Below, piece by piece: positions 41,915-50,371 of a DNA stretch of 62,955 nt. A program made the position numbers and the translations under genes. Every line of letters begins with the position of its first letter. The stretch's first letter is position 1. The stretch spans positions 1 to 62,955 of the forward strand of contig JBQCIO010000082.1 in NCBI GenBank assembly GCA_051953655.1. Reading direction: 5' to 3'. This stretch comes from JBQCHF01 sp051953655. GTDB taxonomy: Bacteria; Actinomycetota; Actinomycetes; Motilibacterales; Motilibacteraceae. The notes below the pieces were generated by a model. The model was given only the letters and a program-made list of their open reading frames with translations, had not been told where the DNA came from and ran no database searches.

Positions 41915-43072
41915 ATGCAGCTCGTCCGCCGCCTCCTCGCCGGCACCGGCCGCCGGCACCTGCTGGTCACCCTGCTCGGCGTCGTCGTGGTGCTGTTCGT
42001 GCTGTCCGCGGTCAGCCCCTACCGGCAGGGCCAGCTGGCCACCATGGCCTACTACGGCATCGCCGTCGGCGGCCTCACCGTGCTCACCGGCCTCAACGGG
42101 CAGATCTCCCTCGGCCACGGCGCGCTGATGGCGGTCGGTGCCTACACCACCGCCCTGATGCTGCACACGCGCAGCTCGATGCCACCGGTGCTGCTGGTGC
42201 TGCTCGCCTCGGTGCTGGTCAGCCTCGTGGTGGGCGCCGTCGTCGGGGCGGCCGCCGCGCGGCTGCACGGGCCCTACCTCGCCGGCGCGACGCTGGCCAT
42301 GGCGGTGGCGGTGCCCGGCATCGCCACCTACTTCGGGGACACCCTCGGCGGGGAGCAGGGGCTGAGCGTCATCACCCCCGAACCTCCCGCCTGGTTCGAC
42401 AACCTCGTCTTCTTCCTCACCGCCAAGGACGTCACGCCCGACGGCTACGTCGCCTACCTCGGCTGGTTCGGGCTGCTGGTCACGTACCTGCTGCTGGCCA
42501 ACCTCGCCAGCAGCCGGGTGGGCCGGCGCTGGCGGGCGGTGCGCGACGGCGAGGTCGCCGCCGAGCTGGCCGGCATCCGGCTGGGGCGGGCCAGGGTGAG
42601 CGCCTTCGTCGTGAGCGCCGGCTGCGCCGGGCTGGCCGGCAGCGTGCTCGCGATGGTCGTCCGCCTCACCGCCCCGAGCGCCTTCGGTCTCACACTCTCC
42701 CTCGGCCTGCTGACCGCGATCGTCCTCGGCGGTCTGGGGAGCCTGCTCGGCGCGCTCATCGGCGCCGCCCTGCTCACGTTCCTGCCCTCCCTGCTCGGCG
42801 GCTGGGGGCAGGGCCTGGGGCTCTCCAGCCTGCAGTCCGCGCAGCTGGCGCCCTTCCTCTACGGACTCACGCTCGTCCTCGTCATCCTCCTGGCTCCGGC
42901 CGGGCTGGTGGGCGAGCTGACCCGACGCCGGCGGCGCAGGCCGACGGCCCCGCCCCCTGGCAGCTCCACCCCGAGCGAGCCGCACGACCGACGGACCGAC
43001 GGCTCTGGCCGGACGTCAGCGACAACGTCGGAGAAGTCACCCCGTCACCCCCAACCGGAGGCAGCGCAGTGA
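41915..43072 (+). CDS. livM: Branched-chain-amino-acid-type ABC permease (LivM-like)
   Basis: This 385-residue permease has about nine membrane helices, with LTGLNGQISLGHGALMAVGAY (the classic LivM N-terminal motif), SSRVGRRWRAVRDGEVAAELAG (coupling segment) and GGLGSLLGALIGAA. The last 55 residues are a charged, Pro/Ser-rich tail beyond the usual family end. It starts 1 nt after LivH and overlaps the binding-protein start (GTGA). Confidence 0.93.
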   Translation: MQLVRRLLAGTGRRHLLVTLLGVVVVLFVLSAVSPYRQGQLATMAYYGIAVGGLTVLTGLNGQISLGHGALMAVGAYTTALMLHTRSSMPPVLLVLLASVLVSLVVGAVVGAAAARLHGPYLAGATLAMAVAVPGIATYFGDTLGGEQGLSVITPEPPAWFDNLVFFLTAKDVTPDGYVAYLGWFGLLVTYLLLANLASSRVGRRWRAVRDGEVAAELAGIRLGRARVSAFVVSAGCAGLAGSVLAMVVRLTAPSAFGLTLSLGLLTAIVLGGLGSLLGALIGAALLTFLPSLLGGWGQGLGLSSLQSAQLAPFLYGLTLVLVILLAPAGLVGELTRRRRRRPTAPPPGSSTPSEPHDRRTDGSGRTSATTSEKSPRHPQPEAAQ

Positions 43073-44421
43073 AGAGAACGACCCAGAGGAGGACGTCCCC
43101 GAGGATGTCCGCACGAGGGCTCACCAAGGTCGTCGGCGTCCTCACCGCGGGAGCGATGCTCGCCGCCTGCGGTGCGGGTGGACGCAGCACCGCCTCGGGC
43201 CAGCAGAGCGCCGCACCCACCGACCCGGGCATCACCGCGGACTCGGTGACGGTGGGGGCGACGTTCCCGCTGACCGGCGTCGCCGCGCCGGGCTACAGCG
43301 AGATCCCCTCCGGCACGCAGGCGTACTTTGACTACGTCAACGCGCAGGGCGGGATCAACGGGCGGAAGATCAAGTACATCGTCAAGGACGACGCCTACAA
43401 CCCCACGCAGACCAGCCAGGTGACCAACGAGCTGGTCCAGCAGGACAAGGTGTTCGCGATGCTCGGGGCGCTCGGCACCCCCACCCACGCGGCGGTGGTC
43501 GACTTCCTCAACAGCCAGAAGGTCCCGGACCTGTTCGTCTCGTCCGGCTCGATCGAGTGGGGCAACATGCCCAAGGACCGGCCCTACACCTTCGGGTGGC
43601 AGCCGGACTACGAGATCGAGGGCAAGATCATCGGTCAGTGGGTCTCGCAGAACATGCCGAACGCGAAGGTGGGTCTGTTCCTGCAGGACGACGACCTCGG
43701 CCGGGACAGCGAGAAGGGTGTCCGGCAGTTCATCGACAAGCAGATCGTGTCGGTGCAGAAGTACACCCCGGGCAACGTCGACGTCGCCCCGCAGATCGCT
43801 GCGCTGGCGCAGTCCAAGGCCGACCTGGTGCTCGGGTTCAACGTGCCCGCCTACACCGCCCTGAGCCAGCTGGTGGCGCTCAAGCTGAACTACAAGCCGA
43901 CCTGGTTCTACTCCAACATCGGCTCGGACCCCACGCTCATCGGTGCGCTGCTGGCCAACTTCTCCAAGGGCGCGGTGAAGGAGTCGGCCCCGCTGGACGG
44001 CGTGCTGACCACGCAGTACATCGCCGGCCTGGACACCCCGGACGACCCGTGGGTGCAGCTGTGGCAGAAGGTCTGGAAGGCCAACGGCAAGGGCGGTGAC
44101 CTCACCAACTACCGGATCTACGGCATGGCCGAGGCCTACGCGTTCGTGCAGGCGCTCAAGGCGGCCGGCCCCAACCCGACCCGCCAGGCCCTGGTCGACG
44201 CGGTGCAGAAGATCGGCAGCGCCCCGGGCCCGCAGCTGGCGCCCTACCGCTACTCGGCGGACAGCCACATGGGCATCTCCGGCATGCGGGTGGTCAAGAT
44301 CACCGGTGCCACCACCCAGCAGCTGACCAAGGTCCAGACGACCGACCTGGACAGCGCTCCGATCAAGGAGGACACGTCGGCGGCCTCCGCCACCCCGCCG
44401 GACAACGGCATCCCGCAGTGA
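43069..44421 (+). CDS. ABC transporter substrate-binding lipoprotein (LivK-like)
   Basis: This 450-residue periplasmic-binding-type lipoprotein has a lipobox AMLAACG after a hydrophobic h-region. The type 1 periplasmic-binding fold shows VTVGATFPLTGVAAPGYSEI, YFDYVNAQGGINGRKIKYIV, NELVQQDKVFAMLGALGT and YGMAEAYAFVQALKAAG. It delivers the substrate to the LivHM channel. The neighbouring FadD and acyl-CoA dehydrogenase suggest that the ligand is a carboxylic acid degraded as a CoA ester rather than an amino acid (inference). A strong hairpin follows. Confidence 0.93.
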   Translation: MKRTTQRRTSPRMSARGLTKVVGVLTAGAMLAACGAGGRSTASGQQSAAPTDPGITADSVTVGATFPLTGVAAPGYSEIPSGTQAYFDYVNAQGGINGRKIKYIVKDDAYNPTQTSQVTNELVQQDKVFAMLGALGTPTHAAVVDFLNSQKVPDLFVSSGSIEWGNMPKDRPYTFGWQPDYEIEGKIIGQWVSQNMPNAKVGLFLQDDDLGRDSEKGVRQFIDKQIVSVQKYTPGNVDVAPQIAALAQSKADLVLGFNVPAYTALSQLVALKLNYKPTWFYSNIGSDPTLIGALLANFSKGAVKESAPLDGVLTTQYIAGLDTPDDPWVQLWQKVWKANGKGGDLTNYRIYGMAEAYAFVQALKAAGPNPTRQALVDAVQKIGSAPGPQLAPYRYSADSHMGISGMRVVKITGATTQQLTKVQTTDLDSAPIKEDTSAASATPPDNGIPQ

Positions 44422-44475
44422 GCAGCGGGATCCGGGTCCGGCACGATCGGAACCACCAGCACTGACGACAAGTGA

Positions 44476-44505
44476 CCGGGCGGGCCACGGCGGTGGCCCG
44501 CCCGG
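44476..44505 (+). terminator. Terminator hairpin after the Liv operon
   Basis: A 13-bp perfect stem (CCGGGCGGGCCAC at 44476-44488 against 44493-44505) with a GGCG loop lies 55 nt after the binding-protein stop. It may attenuate rather than end transcription, since the next gene is in the same direction. Confidence 0.8.
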
Positions 44506-44573
44506 CTCCGTGCCCGGCCCGCACCGACCCGATGCGGGTGGGAACCGGGTGCGGAAGAGCAGCAAGGAGGATC

Positions 44574-46142
44574 ATGACCACCCTGTCCCTCGCCACGATC
44601 CTGGCCGAGGCCGCGCGCCGCAGCCCGCACAAGACCGCGCTGGTCATGGGGGAGCAGCGCATCCCCTACGCACAGCTGTGGGAGGAGGCCCGCCGCGTCG
44701 GAGCCCGCCTGCAGGAGCGCGGGATCGAGCCGGGGGACCGGGTGGCCCTGGTCGCCCCCAACGTGCCCGACTTCGTCCGGGCCTACTACGGCATCCTCGC
44801 CGCAGGTGCCGTGGTCGTCCCGGTGCCGACGCTGCTCAACGGCGACGAGGCGGCCTACCTCGTGGGGCACTCCGGCGCCCGTGCGGTGCTGCACCACGAG
44901 TCCTACGCCGAGGTGGCACGCGCGGCCGCCGACGAGATGGCCGTGCCGGCGTGGGCGGTGGAGGGGTTCGGCGACGGAGCCGAGCCGCTGCCCACCTACG
45001 CCACCCGTCAGGCCGAGGACCCGGCCGTCGTGTTCTACACCAGCGGCACCACGGGCCGGCCCAAGGGCGCCCTGCTCACCCACCTGAACCTGGTGATGAA
45101 CGCGACGGTCAACGCCTACGACGCCAACCCGATCCGGCGCGAGGACGTCGTCATGGGCTGCCTGCCGCTGTTCCACACCTTCGGGCAGACCGTGTCGATG
45201 AACTCGACCTTCCGGGTGGGGGCCACGGTCGTGCTGCAGCCCCGCTTCAACGCCGCCGCGGCGATCGAGACCATGCGGGCCGAGGGCGCCTCGCTGTTCT
45301 TCGGCGTCCCGACCATGTACGTGCAGCTGCTCGACGCGGCCTCGCGCACGGACGGTCTGCCCGAGCTGCGCGAGTGCATCTCCGGCGGCGCCTCGCTGCC
45401 GGTGGCGGTGCTCGAGCGGTTCGAGAAGACGTTCGCCACCACGGTGTACGAGGGCTACGGGCTGTCCGAGACCTCGCCGACCGCGTCGGTGAACCAGCCG
45501 TGGTTCGGCACGCGCGCCGGCACGGTCGGCCACCCGATCTGGGGCGTCGACGTCGAGGTGGCCGACGAGACCGTCGACGACCGCGTCGTGCTGCTGCCGA
45601 CCGGCGAGCTCGGCGAGATCGTCATCCGCGGGCACAACGTCTTCGCCGGCTACCTGGACAACCCGGAGGCGACCGCCGAGGCCGTCGTCGACGGCTGGTT
45701 CCGCACCGGCGACATCGGGCGCAAGGACGACGACGGCTTCATCAGCATCGTCGACCGCAAGAAGGACCTCATCATCCGCGGCGGGTTCAACGTCTACCCC
45801 CGTGAGGTGGAGGAGGTGCTCATGCGGCACCCGGCCGTCGCCCAGGTGGCGGTGATCGGGGTGCCCGACCCGGAGCGGGGCGAGGAGGTCTGCGCCGTGG
45901 TCGTGCCGCACGACGGGGCGGACCTGACCGAGGCCGAGCTCGTCGAGTGGGGCCGCGACCAGCTGGGCCGGCACAAGTACCCGCGCCGGGTCGAGGTCGT
46001 GCGCACGTTGCCGATGGGCCCCAGCCACAAGGTCCTCAAGCGCGAGCTGCGCGCGCAGTTCGCCCCGACCCGGACGACCGGATCCAGCAGCACCTCGACC
46101 AGCACCAGCGACGGAACGAGCCCGAACCCACCGGAGGCCTGA
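44574..46142 (+). CDS. Long-chain-fatty-acid--CoA ligase (FadD-like)
   Basis: This 522-residue ANL enzyme has VVFYTSGTTGRPKGALLTH, YEGYGLSETSPTAS, WFRTGDIGRKDDDGF, DRKKDLIIRGGFNVYPREVE, and a C-terminal MGPSHKVLKREL carrying the catalytic Lys. The last 25 residues are a Ser/Thr-rich tail. ATG 44574 follows AAGGAGG. It is 1 nt away from the downstream acyl-CoA dehydrogenase, so the two act in sequence on the same substrate, probably the compound imported by the Liv-type transporter. Confidence 0.94.
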   Translation: MTTLSLATILAEAARRSPHKTALVMGEQRIPYAQLWEEARRVGARLQERGIEPGDRVALVAPNVPDFVRAYYGILAAGAVVVPVPTLLNGDEAAYLVGHSGARAVLHHESYAEVARAAADEMAVPAWAVEGFGDGAEPLPTYATRQAEDPAVVFYTSGTTGRPKGALLTHLNLVMNATVNAYDANPIRREDVVMGCLPLFHTFGQTVSMNSTFRVGATVVLQPRFNAAAAIETMRAEGASLFFGVPTMYVQLLDAASRTDGLPELRECISGGASLPVAVLERFEKTFATTVYEGYGLSETSPTASVNQPWFGTRAGTVGHPIWGVDVEVADETVDDRVVLLPTGELGEIVIRGHNVFAGYLDNPEATAEAVVDGWFRTGDIGRKDDDGFISIVDRKKDLIIRGGFNVYPREVEEVLMRHPAVAQVAVIGVPDPERGEEVCAVVVPHDGADLTEAELVEWGRDQLGRHKYPRRVEVVRTLPMGPSHKVLKRELRAQFAPTRTTGSSSTSTSTSDGTSPNPPEA

Positions 46143-46143
46143 G

Positions 46144-47325
46144 ATGGACCTGACCCTGTCCGACGAGGAGCGGGAGATCCGCGACTGGGTCCGCACGTTC
46201 GTGCGGCGCGAGATCATGCCGCTCGAGCCCGACGTCCTGGCCCGCGAGCGGCGCGGCGAGCCGGGTCTGACCCGCGAGGAGTTCGAGGCCCTGCAGGGCA
46301 AGGCCCGCGAGGCCGGCTTCTTCGGGGTGAGCACGCCGCAGGAGTACGGCGGCATGGGGCTCGGCGCGCTGATGAACGCGCTCGTCGAGGTCGAGCTCGG
46401 CCGCTCGTTCGTGCCCTTCCGCTTCGCCGGCGAGGCCGACAACATCCTCTACTTCGCCAACGAGGAGCAGAAGCAGCGCTACCTGCTGCCCACCATCGAG
46501 GGCGAGCGCAAGAGCTGCTTCGCCATCACCGAGCCGGGGGCGGGCTCGGACGCGCGGGCCATCCGCACCTCCGCCGTCCAGGAGGGCGACGAGTGGGTCA
46601 TCACCGGTGAGAAGACGTTCATCACCGGTGGGAACGAGGCCGACTTCGTCATGGTGTTCGCGGTGACGGACCCGGACAAGCACAAGGAGGGACGCACCGA
46701 CGAGTCGGTGACCTGCTTCCTCGTCGACCGGGACATGGGCTGGAAGTCCAGCTACATCGACACCATGGGGGAGTGGGGGCCGGCGGCCCTCACCTTCGAC
46801 GGCGTCCGGGTGCCCAAGGAGAACGTGCTCGGCGAGGTGGGCAAGGGCTTCCCGCTCGCCATGCGCTGGATCGGCCGCGGCCGGTACCTGCTGCCGGCCC
46901 GGGCGCTGGGGGCCTGCGAGCGGCTGGTCGAGATGGCCATGGAGCACGCCCGCAACCGCGTGACCTTCGGCCAGCCGATCGCCGACCGGCAGGCGATCCA
47001 GTGGATGATCGCCGACTCCGCCGTGGAGATCGAGGCGCTGCGCTGGCTCGTGCTCTCGGCCGCCTGGCAGGTCGACGCGGGCCTGGACTCCCGGCAGGCG
47101 CAGTCGATGGCCAAGGTCTTCGGTGGCGTCAAGGCGAACGAGATCGTCGACCGGGTGCTGCAGATCCACGGGGGCATGGGCTACACCCGGGAGATGCCGA
47201 TCGAGCGCTGGTACCGCGAGCTGCGGCTGCTGCGCATCTACGAGGGCACCGACGAGATCCAGCGGCGCACCGTCGCCCGGAACCTGCTCAAGGGGCACGT
47301 CTCGGTGCGGGGGCACCTGGGCTGA
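46144..47325 (+). CDS. Acyl-CoA dehydrogenase
   Basis: This 393-residue canonical ACAD has FAITEPGAGSDARAI (FAD), WVITGEKTFITGGNEAD, NRVTFGQPIADRQAIQW, and IYEGTDEIQRRTVARNLL with the catalytic Glu. It starts 1 nt after the ligase stop and is followed by a 17-bp hairpin. It probably performs the first oxidation of the acyl-CoA made by the preceding ligase. Confidence 0.95.
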   Translation: MDLTLSDEEREIRDWVRTFVRREIMPLEPDVLARERRGEPGLTREEFEALQGKAREAGFFGVSTPQEYGGMGLGALMNALVEVELGRSFVPFRFAGEADNILYFANEEQKQRYLLPTIEGERKSCFAITEPGAGSDARAIRTSAVQEGDEWVITGEKTFITGGNEADFVMVFAVTDPDKHKEGRTDESVTCFLVDRDMGWKSSYIDTMGEWGPAALTFDGVRVPKENVLGEVGKGFPLAMRWIGRGRYLLPARALGACERLVEMAMEHARNRVTFGQPIADRQAIQWMIADSAVEIEALRWLVLSAAWQVDAGLDSRQAQSMAKVFGGVKANEIVDRVLQIHGGMGYTREMPIERWYRELRLLRIYEGTDEIQRRTVARNLLKGHVSVRGHLG

Positions 47326-47347
47326 GCCGGCGCGCGGAGCCTGACGA

Positions 47348-47385
47348 CGCGAGGGGCTGGGACCGTACGGTCCCAGCCCCTCGCG
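47348..47385. terminator. Bidirectional terminator hairpin
   Basis: A 17-bp perfect stem (47348-47364 against 47369-47385; inner part GGGGCTGGGACC) with a GTAC loop lies between the convergent acyl-CoA dehydrogenase and the small Cys-rich gene. Confidence 0.88.
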
Positions 47386-47405
47386 CGTGAGGTGTTCCAG
47401 CCGCG

Positions 47406-47522
47406 TCAGCCGCAGGTGCAGCGCTTCGCCTCGGGCACCGAGGCGAGCACCTCCTCGGCGTGCATGCCGCACCCGGACCAGGTCACCTTGCGGCACCGGC
47501 CGCACACCGCGGGACTGCACAT
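47406..47522 (-). CDS. Small Cys-rich (zinc-ribbon-like) protein, 38 aa
   Basis: An ATG at 47522 with GAGGAG upstream opens a 38-residue frame that ends at 47406. It contains six Cys: C2, C7 and C10 (CGRC), C18, and C35 and C37 (CTC), plus His21. The Cys spacing suggests a metal-binding knuckle. Very short actinobacterial proteins of this look exist, but their role is not known to me. A TACCCCCC-GGGGTA operator lies 38 nt upstream of the start, matching the operators of the neighbouring sulfur-stress genes, so it probably belongs to the same regulon as the repressor at 47590-48003. Confidence 0.8.
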   Translation of the reverse strand: MCSPAVCGRCRKVTWSGCGMHAEEVLASVPEAKRCTCG

Positions 47523-47559
47523 GGGGGAGCTCCTCTCGTCGGGGGTCGTGCTCCAAGCA

Positions 47560-47573
47560 TACCCCCCGGGGTA
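47560..47573. promoter_or_regulatory. CstR/CsoR-type operator 1
   Basis: The palindrome TACCCC-CC-GGGGTA lies between the repressor stop and the small Cys-rich gene start on the minus strand. It is one of four copies in this locus. Confidence 0.85.
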
Positions 47574-47589
47574 CAAGTCCAGCACTGGT

Positions 47590-48003
47590 TCAGGCCAGGG
47601 ACAGGAAGAGCTTCTCCACCGCCGCGGTTCGGGCCGCCAGGGCGGCGTCCTCGGGCCGCTCCGCGGCCGCGCTCACGCAGGAGCGCAGCTCGGCGGCCAC
47701 GAGCAGGAAGCCCACGCGGTCCAGGGCGTGCGAGGCGGCCGCGAGCTGGGTCACGACGTCGGCGCAGTCGCGCCGGGCCTCGAGCATGCGAACGACGCCG
47801 CCGATCTGGCCTTCCACCCGGTGCAGGCGGGCCACGAGGTCTCCGCGTACCGGCGCGTCGGGGTGCACGCCCTCGGGCTCGGGGGCGGGCCGGGTGTTCG
47901 GCTGGCTGTCCGGCTGGCTGTCCGGCTCGGTGTCGTGCTCGCGGTCGCGCGCGCAGCCCTCGGAGCGTGGCTGCGGCAGCGGGGTGGGGGGATGCGTCTC
48001 CAT
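47590..48003 (-). CDS. CstR/CsoR-family (DUF156) metal- or persulfide-sensing repressor
   Basis: This is a 137-residue protein. After a polar, Pro/Gln-rich N-terminal extension of about 50 residues comes the all-helical DUF156 core: LVARLHRVEGQIGGVVRMLE, then a Cys in RRDCADVVTQLAAASHAL, and a second Cys in VAAELRSCV. In copper-sensing CsoR the second helix has His at the position that is Glu here (AELRSC versus the usual DHLRHC), so the Cu ligand set is incomplete. The two Cys are kept, the pattern of CstR persulfide sensors. The flanking rhodanese, persulfide dioxygenase and TauE genes support this. The ATG at 48003 follows AGGAGG, and operator 2 lies just upstream, so it is probably autoregulated. 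Confidence 0.92.
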   Translation of the reverse strand: METHPPTPLPQPRSEGCARDREHDTEPDSQPDSQPNTRPAPEPEGVHPDAPVRGDLVARLHRVEGQIGGVVRMLEARRDCADVVTQLAAASHALDRVGFLLVAAELRSCVSAAAERPEDAALAARTAAVEKLFLSLA

Positions 48004-48024
48004 GGTGGCCTCCTGTTCACAGGA

Positions 48025-48038
48025 TACCCCCGGGCGTA
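48025..48038. promoter_or_regulatory. CstR/CsoR-type operator 2
   Basis: The imperfect palindrome TACCCC-CG-GGCGTA lies between the divergent repressor and the small membrane protein gene, 21 nt from the repressor start and 10 nt from the GTG start on the other strand. Confidence 0.8.
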
Positions 48039-48048
48039 CCCTGTCAGG

Positions 48049-48486
48049 GTGAATGACGTCACCTCGCCCGCGGTCCGGCTGTCCCGCGCGCCGCGCCTTG
48101 CCGCCTGGCCCCGGCGCCGCTGGGTCGTCGCCGCCCTGGCCGCGGGACCCCTGGGTGCGGCCTTCCTCGCCGCCGGCGGAGGAGGTGGTGCCCCCTGGTG
48201 GGGCTGGGCCATCGCGCTCGTCGGAGGCCTGCTCGGCGGGCTGCTGCTCGCCAGCTACGTCGCCGCCCCGGGTGCGGGACGCCTTGTCGACGTGGGCTGC
48301 TCTCCCTGCGCCGCCGCGGCGGGCTCGACCCTGCTGCTCGCGCTGCTGGCCCGGGCCGGTGCGCCGGACAACGTCGGGATGGCGGTGCTGGGCCTCGCCC
48401 TGCTGGCCGGCGGGCTGCGGCAGCGTCTGGGCGACGCCTCCTCCTGCGGGTTCGACGGCGGGGTGGGTCGGTACCCCCGGGGGTAG
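48049..48486 (+). CDS. Small membrane protein of the sulfur-stress locus, unknown
   Basis: This 145-residue protein has about four hydrophobic helices (WVVAALAAGPLGAAFLAAGG, WWGWAIALVGGLLGGLLLAS, STLLLALLARAG, VGMAVLGLALLAGGL) and a CxxC-like loop VDVGCSPCAAAAG. I do not recognise a family. The GTG start at 48049 has no Shine-Dalgarno sequence and sits 10 nt from operator 2, so a leaderless or very short-leader mRNA is likely. Its last five codons and the TAG stop are read from operator 3. Placement suggests a role in sulfur-species transport or membrane persulfide handling (inference). Confidence 0.65.
   Translation: MNDVTSPAVRLSRAPRLAAWPRRRWVVAALAAGPLGAAFLAAGGGGGAPWWGWAIALVGGLLGGLLLASYVAAPGAGRLVDVGCSPCAAAAGSTLLLALLARAGAPDNVGMAVLGLALLAGGLRQRLGDASSCGFDGGVGRYPRG
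48472..48485. promoter_or_regulatory. CstR/CsoR-type operator 3 overlapping a coding end
   Basis: The perfect palindrome TACCCCCGGGGGTA covers the last codons and the first two bases of the stop codon of the small membrane protein gene. Confidence 0.85.
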
Positions 48487-48529
48487 TTGCGGAACATGCT
48501 GCCCACCCTCTACGTTGGGCAGCGACAGA

Positions 48530-48543
48530 TACCCCCCAGGGTA
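48530..48543. promoter_or_regulatory. CstR/CsoR-type operator 4
   Basis: The palindrome TACCC-CCCA-GGGTA lies 38 nt upstream of the rhodanese ATG; with operator 3 it forms a spaced pair about 58 bp apart centre to centre. Confidence 0.82.
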
Positions 48544-48581
48544 CAAGTTCGCAGGGACAACCTGACGTCGAGGAGCTGCTG

Positions 48582-48914
48582 ATGGTCCCCGAGATCGACC
48601 TCTCGTCCTTCGCCGCGGCGCACGCCGACGGCGCCCTGGTGCTCGACGTGCGCGAGCCCGTCGAGTACGTCGAGGGTCACGTGCCCGGCGCAGTGCTGCT
48701 ACCGCTGGCGCAGGTGCTCGCGCGGGCGGCGGAGCTGCCGCGCGGAGAGACGGTCTACGTCATCTGCGCCTCGGGGAACCGCAGCAAGTCCGCTGCCGAC
48801 TGGCTGCGCAGCGTCGGCGTCGACGCGGTGTCGGTGGCCGGTGGCACCGGTGGCTGGCGCAGCCAGGGCCGGCCGGTCGTCCTCGGCCCGCACGCCAACG
48901 AGTCCGCCGCCTGA
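48582..48914 (+). CDS. Single-domain rhodanese (sulfurtransferase)
   Basis: This 110-residue rhodanese has VLDVREPVEYVEGHVPGAVLLPL and the active-site loop CASGNRSKSAADWL with the catalytic Cys. It moves sulfane sulfur between thiols, cyanide or sulfite. ATG 48582 has CGAGGAG upstream. It is the first gene of the run that includes the persulfide dioxygenase, and it lies directly after operators 3 and 4. Confidence 0.93.
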   Translation: MVPEIDLSSFAAAHADGALVLDVREPVEYVEGHVPGAVLLPLAQVLARAAELPRGETVYVICASGNRSKSAADWLRSVGVDAVSVAGGTGGWRSQGRPVVLGPHANESAA

Positions 48915-48997
48915 CCGGCGTCCTCCCTCCGATGACTGCCCCTCACCTCGCTCGTCACATCGCCCACCACCCCGGCACACCCCCGCTGGAGCTCACG

Positions 48998-50371
48998 ATG
49001 CTCGAGATCATCCCCATCGACACCCCGACCCTGGGCGACCGCTCCTACCTGGTCCACGACGGCCAGGACGCGTTCGTCATCGACCCGCAGCTCGACATCG
49101 ACCGGGTGCTCGCCCTCGCCGCCGACCGCGGCGTCCAGGTGCGGCACGTGTTCGAGACGCACATCCACAACGACTACGTGACCGGCGGGCGCGCGCTGGC
49201 CGACGCCACCGGTGCCGGCTACCACGTGAACGCGGCGGACCCGGTGTCCTTCGAGCGCGACGCCATCAGCGACGGGGACGTGGTCGAGGTCTCGCCGGTG
49301 CTCTCGGTGCGGGCGCTGGCCACGCCGGGGCACACCTTCACCCACCTGTCGTTCGTGCTGCTCGTCGACGGGCGCGAGGCCGGCGTCTTCACCGGCGGCT
49401 CGCTGCTGTTCGGCTCCACCGGCCGGCCGGACCTGCTCGGCCCGGACGCGACCGACGCCCTGGTGCGCGCGCAGTACCGCTCGGCGCACCGGCTGGCCGC
49501 GGAGCTCCCCGAGGAGGCCGACGTCTTCCCCACCCACGGCTTCGGCAGCTTCTGCTCGGCCACCCAGACCGAGGGCACCTCGTCCACCATCGGCCAGGAG
49601 AAGCGCAGCAACCCGGCGCTGACCCAGAGCGAGCACGACTACGTCGAGCAGCTGCTGGCCGGCCTGGACGTCTTCCCGGCGTACTACGCGCACATGGGAC
49701 CGGCCAACCTCGCGGCCCCGGCTCAGGCGCCGGACCTGTCCCTGCCCCGGGTCGTCGACGCCGCCGAGCTGCGCGAGCGGATCGAGGCGGGGGAGTGGGT
49801 GGTCGACCTGCGCAGCCGCACCGCGTTCGCCGCCGGTCACGCGCCGGGCACGCTGAACTTCGGCCTGGACGGCTCGTTCGCGACCTACCTCGGCTGGATG
49901 GTGCCGTGGGGTACGCCGATCACCCTGCTGGGCGAGAGCGCCGAGCAGGTGGCGGAGGCGCAGCGCGAGCTCGTCCGCATCGGCATCGAGCGGCCGGCGG
50001 CCGCCGCCACCGGGAGCCCGGAGCAGTGGTCCGACGTCCCGCTGGGGACGATGGCGCGCGGGACGTTCACCGACCTGCGCGCGGCACGGGCCGAGCGTGA
50101 CGTGACGGTGCTGGACGTGCGCCGCGACCTCGAGTGGGCCGAGAGCCACGTCGTCGGTGCCGTGCACGTGCCGCTGCACGAGCTGGTCGCCCGGCTGGAC
50201 GAGGTGCCCGCGGGTGAGGTGTGGGTGCACTGCCAGGGCGGCTACCGCGCCTCGCTGGCCGCGTCGTTCCTGCTCGCCGACGGCCGGCAGGTCGTCGCCG
50301 TGGACGACGAGTTCGGCAACGCCGAGAAGGCGGGCCTGCCGCTCGAGGTGCCCTCGGAGGTGGCGGCATGA
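48998..50371 (+). CDS. Persulfide dioxygenase-rhodanese fusion (MBL fold plus two rhodanese domains, CstB-like)
   Basis: This is a 457-residue protein. The MBL-fold persulfide dioxygenase domain (about 1-240) has the metal motif THIHNDYVTGG, TPGHTFTHLSFVL, and FPTHGFGSFCSA. Two rhodanese domains follow: the first (about 255-350) has lost its Cys loop, and the second has the catalytic Cys in VHCQGGYRASLAASFLL. Enzymes of this layout oxidise glutathione or low-molecular-weight persulfide to sulfite and combine it with sulfane sulfur to thiosulfate. ATG 48998 is preferred over 48932 because GGAG lies 6 nt upstream and the MBL domain starts there. Confidence 0.92.
   Translation: MLEIIPIDTPTLGDRSYLVHDGQDAFVIDPQLDIDRVLALAADRGVQVRHVFETHIHNDYVTGGRALADATGAGYHVNAADPVSFERDAISDGDVVEVSPVLSVRALATPGHTFTHLSFVLLVDGREAGVFTGGSLLFGSTGRPDLLGPDATDALVRAQYRSAHRLAAELPEEADVFPTHGFGSFCSATQTEGTSSTIGQEKRSNPALTQSEHDYVEQLLAGLDVFPAYYAHMGPANLAAPAQAPDLSLPRVVDAAELRERIEAGEWVVDLRSRTAFAAGHAPGTLNFGLDGSFATYLGWMVPWGTPITLLGESAEQVAEAQRELVRIGIERPAAAATGSPEQWSDVPLGTMARGTFTDLRAARAERDVTVLDVRRDLEWAESHVVGAVHVPLHELVARLDEVPAGEVWVHCQGGYRASLAASFLLADGRQVVAVDDEFGNAEKAGLPLEVPSEVAA

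Noticed and set aside
47590..48003. Copper-responsive CsoR
   Set aside because: The Cu-ligand His is Glu here and the neighbours are sulfur-transfer genes rather than copper exporters.
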